A stretch of DNA of 40,304 nt from an uncultured Granulosicoccaceae bacterium (lineage in GTDB: Bacteria; Pseudomonadota; Gammaproteobacteria; Granulosicoccales; Granulosicoccaceae). This document shows, piece after piece, positions 16,852 through 24,595 of this stretch. The stretch spans positions 1 to 40,304 of the forward strand of contig CALISD010000011.1 of NCBI GenBank assembly GCA_938041955.1. The letters run 5' to 3'. The notes under the pieces were generated by a model. It saw nothing but the letters and a program-made list of their open reading frames with translations. It ran no database searches and was not told the origin of the DNA. Within the stretch, counting starts at the first letter, position 1, and every line of letters starts with the position of its first letter. A program made the position numbers and the translations under genes.

Positions 16852-18516
16852 TTAAATTCGAGGTGCACAGGACATACGTGTGATCGAATTCCAACCCCAA
16901 CCTTCATTGTCACCGGCAGAGGTATAATCGCAATCATCAAGCTCACTTGGATTGTTCGAATTCAGTGGCTCACAGGATTGGCCTGCTATAGGATCCCAAC
17001 CCCAACCGTCATATAGCATGGCATCACTGTAGTCACAATTTGCATCTGCAGTCGACTGAGGTTGATTTAGCGGCGAGCAGGATTGCCGAGTGACCGGGTT
17101 CCAACCCCATCCATCGAATAAGTGGGAGCTGCTGTAGTCGCAATCATCACCGTTGTTCTCATCAATATATACATGAACCAATGTATCTGAACCAAACCTG
17201 AAGACATGGTTACCTATGATCGCATGTCGGTATGAATAATCTTCGATTGGTTCTTCAAATAGTATCCCCCACTGACCGTCGTCTGCACGTTTGAACATAC
17301 TCAACTTACTGTTTTCTATATGCAATAAGTGGTCGTCAGAATAAATGGGAAAAGAGCTTCTGAACGAGAAAGAACTCAATGAAATAGACTGCGCCAGGGT
17401 CCAATCGAAACCGTTGTCGAGCTCGTAAAAATGGAGATCTCGCATGCCATCTACTAAATCTGGCTGAACCACGGCTACCCTTGTTCCAACAGGTATCATA
17501 CGATTGGTCGTAATACCATCGTCTAGTGGAGTATACGCGGCCTCTGCGCCGGTTACACCCAGGCCACGCCATGGAACATTCGCAAAACTAACGGTGCTGG
17601 TAGTTTGTTGCTCCCAAGTACCATTACCACTGCGGGTAAAGTTTGTATGATCGATGGTAGTGGTTACAAGGTCTCCCAGTAAGCCGCCATACTCGCTGTG
17701 AGAATAAACAATATTATTGTTTTTGACTGACGACAACCCACCCAAACCTTCATAGGTAAACCGGTGTACTAACTGACCGGACCCTGACTTTTCATATATA
17801 TCGGAAGTGGAGAAACGGTCGAAGTACTGGTAAGCAAAAGAAGCGCTACAAGGATGCCTGACCTCAAGGAAATTTCCGTGTACTCTCATGAGACTGCCGG
17901 AACAGGCATCATTCTGAGGTATTGGTACTTGAGTAGTTCCCAGCAACTCACCTGTGGTTGCGCGATAACGTTTGATTACTGAATCTGTCTTGACTAATAA
18001 CTCGTCGCCAAAAAATATATGGTACACCCCGTCGACTGTATAGAACTCTTGCCAGCTTCCACCAGTTCGACCAAATACTGTTATGGTATTAGTGCTCCAG
18101 GCTGTCCCGGACACCAGGTCTTTGGAGGCGTGTCCTAACTCGAATCCGTCCGCTTTAACCCGGCTACTTGGTACAAGCTCAGCTTGTTTATTCAATGAGC
18201 CGTTACCTTGTAACTCAAATACCGTTATCGTTCCCGACCCCGCACATGACAACGGCGATTCAGTCGATCCGACGAACACTGTATTTTCATAGGTGTCTAA
18301 GTCGCCCGCGAAATCTATATATTGATCGTTATTGGAAAGCTGGCAGCTACAAGTTCCATTCCAGCCCCAATCATCATTATATGGTTCAACGTCTACGCAC
18401 TGTGCCGTTGTATTCACTGCCTTGAAAGATTCAGTAATGGTATTTGCCGCACCGACTTCAGTCGCGGCCAACACAAAAAAAGCGATCGCAGCAATTGTAT
18501 TTTTTATTTTTCTCAT
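16852..18516 (-). CDS. Secreted 554-aa protein with GWGW modules, unknown function
   Basis: A signal peptide covers residues 1-23 (cut near V-G-A before A-N-T). One GWGW module lies at C40-C58. Three C-terminal modules start at C459, C494 and C529, an exact 35-residue period. Each reads C-D-Y-(S/T), then six or seven variable residues, (D/E)-G-W-G-W-(N/D), five residues, S-C-x-P. The middle (~60-450) is beta-rich with repeating short strands (I-T-V-F-E-L, I-T-V-F-G-R, L-H-F-Y-E-L, L-S-M-F-K-R), suggesting a beta-propeller. No catalytic signature was seen. It could be a glycan-binding or cell-wall protein. It shares a promoter-embedded palindrome with the GH12-like and esterase genes, and repeats A and B flank it. 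Confidence 0.8.
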   Translation of the reverse strand: MRKIKNTIAAIAFFVLAATEVGAANTITESFKAVNTTAQCVDVEPYNDDWGWNGTCSCQLSNNDQYIDFAGDLDTYENTVFVGSTESPLSCAGSGTITVFELQGNGSLNKQAELVPSSRVKADGFELGHASKDLVSGTAWSTNTITVFGRTGGSWQEFYTVDGVYHIFFGDELLVKTDSVIKRYRATTGELLGTTQVPIPQNDACSGSLMRVHGNFLEVRHPCSASFAYQYFDRFSTSDIYEKSGSGQLVHRFTYEGLGGLSSVKNNNIVYSHSEYGGLLGDLVTTTIDHTNFTRSGNGTWEQQTTSTVSFANVPWRGLGVTGAEAAYTPLDDGITTNRMIPVGTRVAVVQPDLVDGMRDLHFYELDNGFDWTLAQSISLSSFSFRSSFPIYSDDHLLHIENSKLSMFKRADDGQWGILFEEPIEDYSYRHAIIGNHVFRFGSDTLVHVYIDENNGDDCDYSSSHLFDGWGWNPVTRQSCSPLNQPQSTADANCDYSDAMLYDGWGWDPIAGQSCEPLNSNNPSELDDCDYTSAGDNEGWGWNSITRMSCAPRI

Positions 18517-18656
18517 AGCTTTACCTACGTAACAACGGAACTATATTTTCACTGGCTTGTTCTTTTAACACCAGAGCGCAAATAGAGTGCCCTGAGCTAT
18601 TAGAGAAAAATTGATGAGTAATTATTGGCGATCTGACATTGACTCAATGTATCACG

Positions 18657-18685
18657 AGTCTATTGTGTCATGACGTATTGGTCAA
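18657..18685 (-). promoter_or_regulatory. Promoter with TGTCATGAC operator, 554-aa gene
   Basis: On the minus strand, -35 TTGACC (18685-18680), a 17-base spacer and -10 TAGACT (18662-18657). The palindrome GTCATGAC (18667-18674; nine of ten bases of TGTCATGACA) sits within the spacer, where a bound protein would block RNA polymerase. The same layout recurs at 23759-23803. Confidence 0.65.
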
Positions 18686-19393
18686 ATTATACATTGCGAA
18701 TGAGGCAAGTGGTTCACATACTTACAATGGCGCTATTTCAAATGGCCTCCAACTAATGGAAGCTCTGCGTTACGCAAACACTGGCTGTAAAGTATCTTGC
18801 TGATCCGGGCGAATGTGTAATCCGCGCATGACAGATTTGGGCACTCTTTGGCCAAACGTCAATCCACCGCATCACCCTCACAGTGTAATTCTCAACAAAG
18901 CTAAAAAATAGATATGCCAGCGGCGAGCGAAGCGAATCTTTACCACGCTTCTGTTTTGTTTGAAATCATAAAGTCCGGTCAAAGTGGCTTGGATGCCAGC
19001 TGAGCGCCAGCGGCACGTGGATGTGCTTCTAGCGCGACAGACGTAATATGATTTCAAAAAATGGCGTAGCCACCGGAAAGACAAAATGCCAGCAAGAAGA
19101 CTTTTTGCTTCTGTTTTTGGTCTTTTTCAAAAATGGAGAGCCGCCGGCCGGGCATGTCAGAAAGACATTGCCGCTCAGCCACGAGCAGGGGAATGTCGCC
19201 CAAACACAAACTAGTCAAGCACGAATCGAGACCCAAAACCACCAACCTAAAGTTGACTGCCACCTGCCAAGCTAACATAATATCCTCAAGGGGTTGCGAA
19301 CACCCCGTGAGGCGCCAGCCGAAGACTCGCATCCGATTTTCCCCATATTCACTCAGGGCTACATGCAGCCCGTTAACAGGGAGGATGCGCTCA
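18686..19393. other. Intergenic region left of the chromate genes
   Basis: Contains repeat copy B (19028-19160) and more weakly related sequence from ~18890. A strong hairpin at 19284-19312 (CCTCAAGGGGT, 7-base loop, ACCCCGTGAGG, one mismatch) lies ~80 bases before the rhodanese-ChrB start. It has no T-run and may be a leader structure. No gene is supported. Confidence 0.5.
19028..19160 (-). repeat. Dispersed repeat, copy B (inverted relative to A)
   Basis: The reverse complement matches 16368-16490 over ~120 bases with few differences. Frames read through both copies give similar short peptides (K-Q-K-V-F-L-L), but they lack starts and ribosome sites, so I treat them as repeat DNA and not as genes. 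Confidence 0.85.
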
Positions 19394-20218
19394 ATGCCGT
19401 CACCAAACCATATCACTGTAAGCCAACTCGCCCGACTGATAGGCACACCCGATGCCCCGGTTATCATAGATCTGTGTCTTGATGACGACTTCGGTGAAGA
19501 CCCGCGTGTACTGCCCACAGCGTTTCGGTTTCCGTTCAAACAGATCACTTCACTCGCAGATCAATTGCAAGACAAGCGCGTGGTCGTGTACTGCCAGAAA
19601 GGTAAAAAGATCAGTGAAGGCGGTGCAGCTCAGTTACGTGCCGCGGGCATACAGGCAGAATTACTCGAAGGCGGCCACTATGCGTGGCGCGATGCTGATC
19701 TGCCACTAATCCCGTTCGATAAAATACCAACGCATGCTGTCGGCATTCAGGGCACCTTGTGGGTAACACGCCATCGCCCGAAAATTGATCGTATTGCGTG
19801 CGCCTGGCTGATACGGCGATTTGTTGATCCTGCTGCGCGGTTTTTGTTTGTCGCACCCGCTACGGTCGTTGATGTCGCAGAGAAATTCGATGCCACACCA
19901 TTTGATGTAGAAGATGTTTTCTATAGCCATCGCGATGATCACTGCACCTTCGACACAATGCTTAAGGAATTCAAACTTGATGCTTCAGAAGTATTGCAGC
20001 AAGTCGCCGTTATAGTTCGAGGTGCTGATACTGATCAACATGACCTTGCGCCACAGTGCGCCGGACTGCTCGCAGTATCACTTGGTCTGTCACGCATGTA
20101 CAAAGATGACCTTGCACAACTCGAAGCCGGCCTTATTATTTATGACGCACTCTACCGTTGGGCACGCGATGCACGCAATGAAGGACACGATTGGCCCGGT
20201 GTGAAAACACCGTCATGA
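19394..20218 (+). CDS. Rhodanese-ChrB fusion, chromate resistance
   Basis: A 274-residue protein from the ATG at 19394, which has GGGAGG nine bases upstream; an ATG at 19385 abuts that site and is less likely. Residues ~5-105 are a rhodanese-like domain with C67 in V-V-V-Y-C-Q-K-G. Residues ~120-265 match the ChrB C-terminal domain (W-V-T-R-H-R-P-K-I-D-R-I-A-C-A-W-L-I-R, then D-D-H-C-T-F-D). ChrB proteins are linked to chromate sensing or resistance; the N-terminal rhodanese may handle sulfur or thiol chemistry. Its TGA overlaps the ATG of the chromate transporter, indicating translational coupling. Confidence 0.85.
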   Translation: MPSPNHITVSQLARLIGTPDAPVIIDLCLDDDFGEDPRVLPTAFRFPFKQITSLADQLQDKRVVVYCQKGKKISEGGAAQLRAAGIQAELLEGGHYAWRDADLPLIPFDKIPTHAVGIQGTLWVTRHRPKIDRIACAWLIRRFVDPAARFLFVAPATVVDVAEKFDATPFDVEDVFYSHRDDHCTFDTMLKEFKLDASEVLQQVAVIVRGADTDQHDLAPQCAGLLAVSLGLSRMYKDDLAQLEAGLIIYDALYRWARDARNEGHDWPGVKTPS

Positions 20219-21522
20219 GTGCGGATACCGATTCGCAAGTTATTGAACCGCAAGCAACTACACCAAGCCTGTATGAGGCATTCATCGTATGGGCCAAGGT
20301 CGGCCTGCTGTCATTTGGAGGCCCCGCAGGTCAGATCGCGTTAATGCATCGCATGATCGTCGATGAAAAAAAATGGTTGTCTGAAAAAGACTATATGAAT
20401 GCCCTGAGTTTTTGCATGTTGCTTCCAGGGCCTGAAGCAATGCAACTCGCCACCTACTCCGGCTGGCGTATGCACGGGGTACGCGGCGGCTTAATGGCTG
20501 GCCTGCTGTTCGTTATACCCGGTGCATTGGTCATGCTGGCGCTTGCAAGTATCTATAGTTTCTTTGGCGAAGTGCCATTGATCAGTGCAATATTTCTTGG
20601 CGTCAAAGCGGCTGTGATCGTGGTGGTTATCGAAGCACTGCTACGTGTTGCAAAAAAAGCCCTGCACAAACCACTGCACTGGCTTATCGCAGCACTGGCG
20701 TTTGCTGCAATTTTTCTATTTGACGCTCCGTATCCACTGATTATTTTAGCGGCTGCTATTGCCGGTTATCTGCACTCGGCTAAAAGTACGGCAGCTGAAG
20801 CCAGTACGGCGGGCCTCGCGAAACTTACCCCCGGCACCTTGTCGACAGTGGCTGTCTGGCTGGTGATTTGGTTTGTGCCTTTGGGTCTACTGTCTGCTTT
20901 TACCGAGCACAAGATTCTGGTTGACGTTGGCTGGTTCTTTTCAAAGCTCGCAGTCGTAACCTTCGGTGGAGCTTATGCCGTTTTGGCGTATCTTGGGCAA
21001 GATGTGGTCACACAGTTCGGTTGGCTTAGCACCGGTGAAATGATGGACGGTCTTGGTCTTGCCGAAACCACCCCAGGTCCCTTAATACTCGTTACAGAGT
21101 TTGTTGGCTTTATCGCGGCGTTCAGGGAAGGCGGTTTCTGGCTTGGACTTGCAGGTGCCACCGTTACTTTGTGGGTGACGTTCGTACCGTGCTTTCTCTG
21201 GATCTTTGCAGGTGCACCCTACATTGATTGGTTATCCAAGAATCCGCGTTTGCGTGGCGCACTGGCTGCCATTACCGCGGCCGTGGTGGGCGTGATACTC
21301 AATCTGTCAATCTGGTTTGCGATGCATGTGTTCTTCAGCTCGGTAGAACAACGTCAGAGTGGACTGCTTAAAACCTGGATACCCGAATGGAGCACAGTCG
21401 ATTGGCGTGTGGTGGTACTTACCGCCGTCTGTGCAGCACTGGTGCTCTTGTTGCACTGGGGTATTGGGCGGGTACTTATTTTATCGGCAGTGGCGGGAGT
21501 TGCAATTCAGTTCCTTATGTAA
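20215..21522 (+). CDS. chrA: Chromate transporter ChrA, long-chain CHR family
   Basis: A 435-residue two-domain CHR-family transporter. The chosen ATG at 20215 overlaps the preceding stop. The first CHR domain has S-F-G-G-P-A-G-Q-I-A-L-M-H and L-L-P-G-P-E-A-M-Q-L-A. The second repeats it as T-F-G-G-A-Y-A-V-L-A-Y and E-T-T-P-G-P-L-I-L-V-T. About ten to twelve hydrophobic helices are visible. It exports chromate across the inner membrane, and its partner is the fused rhodanese-ChrB. No downstream gene is co-directional. Confidence 0.92.
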   Translation: MSADTDSQVIEPQATTPSLYEAFIVWAKVGLLSFGGPAGQIALMHRMIVDEKKWLSEKDYMNALSFCMLLPGPEAMQLATYSGWRMHGVRGGLMAGLLFVIPGALVMLALASIYSFFGEVPLISAIFLGVKAAVIVVVIEALLRVAKKALHKPLHWLIAALAFAAIFLFDAPYPLIILAAAIAGYLHSAKSTAAEASTAGLAKLTPGTLSTVAVWLVIWFVPLGLLSAFTEHKILVDVGWFFSKLAVVTFGGAYAVLAYLGQDVVTQFGWLSTGEMMDGLGLAETTPGPLILVTEFVGFIAAFREGGFWLGLAGATVTLWVTFVPCFLWIFAGAPYIDWLSKNPRLRGALAAITAAVVGVILNLSIWFAMHVFFSSVEQRQSGLLKTWIPEWSTVDWRVVVLTAVCAALVLLLHWGIGRVLILSAVAGVAIQFLM

Positions 21523-22118
21523 GCCCATTCTCGCGAAAGTACTGATGCTACAAAAGAAACCCGATACGGCAGTGAATGGATCAGATCCCGCACGCCAATA
21601 GTCAATGAGCACACAGCGTGACTTTTATCGGATGCGCTGTGTGCCTTAGGGAACACGTCCTTCGCGCGTGAATTACATCAGAATAGAGATCCACATAACC
21701 TGCTGCGTGAGTAAGGCTGAATATCGCTCGTCCAAAGCCGGAACTGATTAGCGTTCGTTAAATAGCAGATTCAACGCACTGACGAACTATCTGCAGTGTG
21801 CTGCATGTCCTTGCTCACGCGGCGGGTTACCTCGACCGGGCCACTGAACTTGTGTTCCAGAGAGTCCGCCGCATGTCCGCCTCTGTCGTTGCGTAGCGAG
21901 GTAATCTGTTAGTAGGCGGGGAGCAATGCGAATTGTTCTCAGTAACACGGCAGCCGACGGTTAGCGAGTGGATAAAATCTCACACATCAAACTAACCCAA
22001 AGCACACCATCGAATAGTAACGGTGGATGCGCCTGACTTAAGCCCTACGATAGGTATCAAAATCACCTGGGATAAGCCTTGCGCATCCACCAACTAACAA
22101 CTACTTCAGAACATCAAA
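21523..22118. other. Intergenic region with hairpins and a repeat copy
   Basis: A perfect 10-bp hairpin at 21609-21644 (GCACACAGCG / CGCTGTGTGC, 16-base loop) is ~90 bases past chrA and may end its transcript, although no T-run follows. A copy of the window-start repeat arms is at 21697-21831. Near the right end, GGTGGATGCGC (from ~22023) and GCGCATCCACC (to ~22092) form an 11-bp stem around ~48 bases, just past the GH12-like stop. No gene is supported. Confidence 0.6.
21697..21831. repeat. Dispersed copy of the window-start repeat arms
   Basis: CTGCTGCGTGAGTAAGG (21700-21716) and CCTTGCTCACGCGGCGGG (21809-21826) match the two arms of the 1-804 array, facing the same way as the arm pair at each unit junction there. 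The 90 bases between are unrelated to the array. They contain GTTCGT, AGCAGAT, ACGAAC and ATCTGC in A-B-A'-B' order, which could fold as a pseudoknot or be chance. Confidence 0.75.
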
Positions 22119-23711
22119 TCAATAACGCTGCGTAATCTGATAGTAGTCAAGTGTTAAACCACCCTCGCCCCACCAGATTTCTGAACCGAACAAAATATTA
22201 GCCAGACACCAACTGTCATCGATAGTTTTTATTCCATAAGTTGCCGCATTGCTTTTTGCATCAGCAAAAAACTCATCCCACTGCAGCGTGCCACTGGTCA
22301 CTTCATTGCGAGCCACGTAGGCAATATACCCGGAATCTGCCTGCCCTTTAACGTAGACATCATAGAGCCGTCCGGAAGAGTCTGTATAGCTCGCCACCGG
22401 CGGACTACCTGATGGCAAGCGCTCATTACCTGTATCAAGCCATACCATCAACTCAAACTCACGATTTGAATCAGCACCGCGCTTGATCTCACATGATGAG
22501 TGCAGGAAAGACTCTACCGCTATATTGCGATCCCCACCGCTTACTGCCTGCGGGAAATTGTTCTCATCACCCTTGTCGCCTACTCTGTTGTTTGTTTGAG
22601 TGGAACGGTAACTGTAGGAAATATCGATGTCAGGCATCGAGGCATACGGCACAGGCAAACCAGTCGTCGCACACGGTGCAGAAACCTGGGTGTCAGACTT
22701 CGCTCCGTACAGAATTTCAGGGTAAGACTTAACTTCCCATTCCATAAAACCCGGCTGTAAATCATTTTCATTACCCCAGTCATAACTCCACGAGGGAGAC
22801 ACTGAACCACTGCTGTTTTCTCTAAGCGAAATGCACTGCAACCAGTCCCATGTCGACTTATCACCGTTCCATGCATTGTTAAGCATAAGAAAATCACCGA
22901 AACCTAAGCCCGGGCCATTAAACTGATTATCAGGCACCACGCATTGCGGGCCATTGTTAGGATAGAACGAATTACCTGTTGATCTGACAGGCCCGGTTGT
23001 ACTCACAATCGTAGTACCAGCCGCTTGCACGCTGCAACCTCCAGCCACAGGATCAATCACCGGTGTAGTTTCTCCCGGTACGCATGTCTCCACGCCATTC
23101 CAACCATAACCGTCACCATCTGCGTCAATGCACGATGAATTATTTTCAACCGGTTCATCAACAGACGGAGTGTCGGGAGTGACAACAGCGCCAACGAGGC
23201 AGCTGGCAACACCATTCCAACCCCATCCATCACCATCTGTGTCTTCACAAACGAGACCAGAGCCAACAGTTTCCTCATCGTCGACAACATCGATCGGTGG
23301 GCCCGTCTCTATCGGCGCACAGCTTGTCATGGTGACCGCGTTCCAGCCCCATCCGTTGGACAATGCCGCATTGCTGTAGTCACACCCAATTGCCGCGATA
23401 TCGGTGGGCGCTGCTGAGTTGTCGTGAGCGTATGCGCCCGCTGCAACTTCTGAATCCAACGGTGGGCAGCTTTCCTGAGCCGCAGAATTCCACCCCCAGC
23501 CACCAAATACCGCTGCATCAGCGTAATCGCACCCGACTACATCATTGACAACAAGGTTCGCGAGCGTCGCAGGCGATGCTGAATGGCAGGATAAGCAATT
23601 CGCATCCTGTTGAGGGAGAGTCACCTGTGCATGGGCATTCACTGCAAGCAGGAACATTCCTGACAACAGGCACAATGCCCTGTAAATACCTTTATTCTCT
23701 TTTCTTTTCAT
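22119..23711 (-). CDS. Secreted GH12-like glucanase with GWGW modules and CxxCH
   Basis: A 530-residue protein. The signal peptide ends near residue 29 (A-H-A). A haem-type C-L-S-C-H lies at 39-43. Four modules follow: two long ones (C61-C82, C110-C131, opening C-D-Y) and two short Asp-rich ones (C155-C171, C194-C210, opening C-x-D-x-D-G-D-G). Residues ~226-530 match glycoside hydrolase family 12: L-M-L-N-N-A-W-N, W-E-V-K-S-Y-P-E-I, nucleophile candidate E420 in F-E-L-M-V-W-L and acid/base candidate E511 in F-G-S-E-I-W-W-G. GH12 enzymes cleave beta-1,4-glucan or xyloglucan. The modules probably bind glycan or calcium. Two TGTCATGACA sites cover its promoter. Confidence 0.82.
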   Translation of the reverse strand: MKRKENKGIYRALCLLSGMFLLAVNAHAQVTLPQQDANCLSCHSASPATLANLVVNDVVGCDYADAAVFGGWGWNSAAQESCPPLDSEVAAGAYAHDNSAAPTDIAAIGCDYSNAALSNGWGWNAVTMTSCAPIETGPPIDVVDDEETVGSGLVCEDTDGDGWGWNGVASCLVGAVVTPDTPSVDEPVENNSSCIDADGDGYGWNGVETCVPGETTPVIDPVAGGCSVQAAGTTIVSTTGPVRSTGNSFYPNNGPQCVVPDNQFNGPGLGFGDFLMLNNAWNGDKSTWDWLQCISLRENSSGSVSPSWSYDWGNENDLQPGFMEWEVKSYPEILYGAKSDTQVSAPCATTGLPVPYASMPDIDISYSYRSTQTNNRVGDKGDENNFPQAVSGGDRNIAVESFLHSSCEIKRGADSNREFELMVWLDTGNERLPSGSPPVASYTDSSGRLYDVYVKGQADSGYIAYVARNEVTSGTLQWDEFFADAKSNAATYGIKTIDDSWCLANILFGSEIWWGEGGLTLDYYQITQRY

Positions 23712-23758
23712 AGTGTTACCTGAAAACTTGAACGGGGTGAAGCTTTGAAATTCTGTTT

Positions 23759-23803
23759 AGGATATCTTTATGTCATGACATATGCAATATTTATGTCATG
23801 ACA
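23759..23803 (-). promoter_or_regulatory. Promoter with two TGTCATGACA operators, GH12-like gene
   Basis: On the minus strand, -35 TTGCAT (23787-23782), 17-base spacer, -10 TATCCT (23764-23759). One perfect TGTCATGACA (23771-23780) lies in the spacer. A second (23794-23803) lies just upstream of the -35, centres 23 bases apart, about two helical turns. This suggests cooperative binding of a dimeric repressor to one face of the DNA. Confidence 0.75.
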
Positions 23804-24495
23804 AATAAAACATCTCTTACCAATTATCCTCCACTGGAGCGGTATAAGCCACAGATGCCGGCTCCTCAGTATCTACTCCTGCCGATCAAGAGCGAACATA
23901 CTGCACAGCCCGACCAGTACGTGAAGCCACTGCATTGCCCCGGATTATCGGTATTAGCGCGTACCGGGTTGCAAGTGAAACGTCGGACAAACTACATAGA
24001 TGACCGGTAATTTCCAAACGCACGCCAAAATCCCGCTCTTCAGTTCTGCGCACTTTTATCCGCACGTCCGGGTTCTGCGCGATCTATGTGTACGAAAGTT
24101 TTGCACGTAGCCAACAACACCCCGGTCTTTCCGGAAAGATGACTCTGCCGGAAAACTGTTGGTGCAAACTACACCTGCCAAGACTTTTCACAGGCTCTTT
24201 GGTATTGACTGAAGCGACCACGAACCTGATCAGCACCATTGACCGCACTATTGAGTCTGTAGGCCTGGAAGAACCAACGAACCGATGACCAACTGCGAAC
24301 AGTTCACCAAGCAAGTAGCCGGAAAATCGTCTCACGAGACAGCCAACTTTCAACCTGGCGCCCGTCACAGAAAAAGTAACGCGACTACCAAGCACGGGAT
24401 TACTCGATGCCCAATTAATCTACTCGCACTAAAACTCACTAATTTTAAAACGGATATCCACTGTCAACCTTCCTTAGATTGTAATGATAACCTTG
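23804..24495. other. Divergent intergenic region, possible decayed regulator
   Basis: This ~700-base interval separates two divergent GWGW-module genes. A broken plus-strand frame starting near 23798 reads P-P-L-E-R-Y-K, A-P-Q-Y-L-L-L and L-S-V-L-A-R-T-G-L-Q-V-K. That is faintly like a GntR-type winged helix (L-P..R-x-L-A-R-x-x-G-V-S), but frame changes are needed. It would make sense as a relic of the operon regulator next to its operators; the support is weak. Confidence 0.25.
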
Positions 24496-24524
24496 TTGTC
24501 ATGACAATAGAACAGTCTTAAGAT
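24496..24524 (+). promoter_or_regulatory. Promoter with TTGTCATGACAA operator, esterase gene
   Basis: The perfect 12-base palindrome TTGTCATGACAA (24496-24507) contains the -35 TTGTCA (24496-24501). A 17-base spacer leads to -10 TAAGAT (24519-24524). The start codon is 71 bases further on. The core is the same as at the GH12-like and 554-aa genes. Confidence 0.75.
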
Positions 24525-24595
24525 CCTCGGGTTACGCATCTTTACGGTAAACCTTTTTCGTGTACGCGATAAATCTGCAATAGGAATTTTGAGGT

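Noticed and set aside
19054..19548. 164-codon minus-strand frame
   Set aside because: It runs antisense to the rhodanese-ChrB start and through repeat copy B; composition and lack of a start signal mark it as a shadow.
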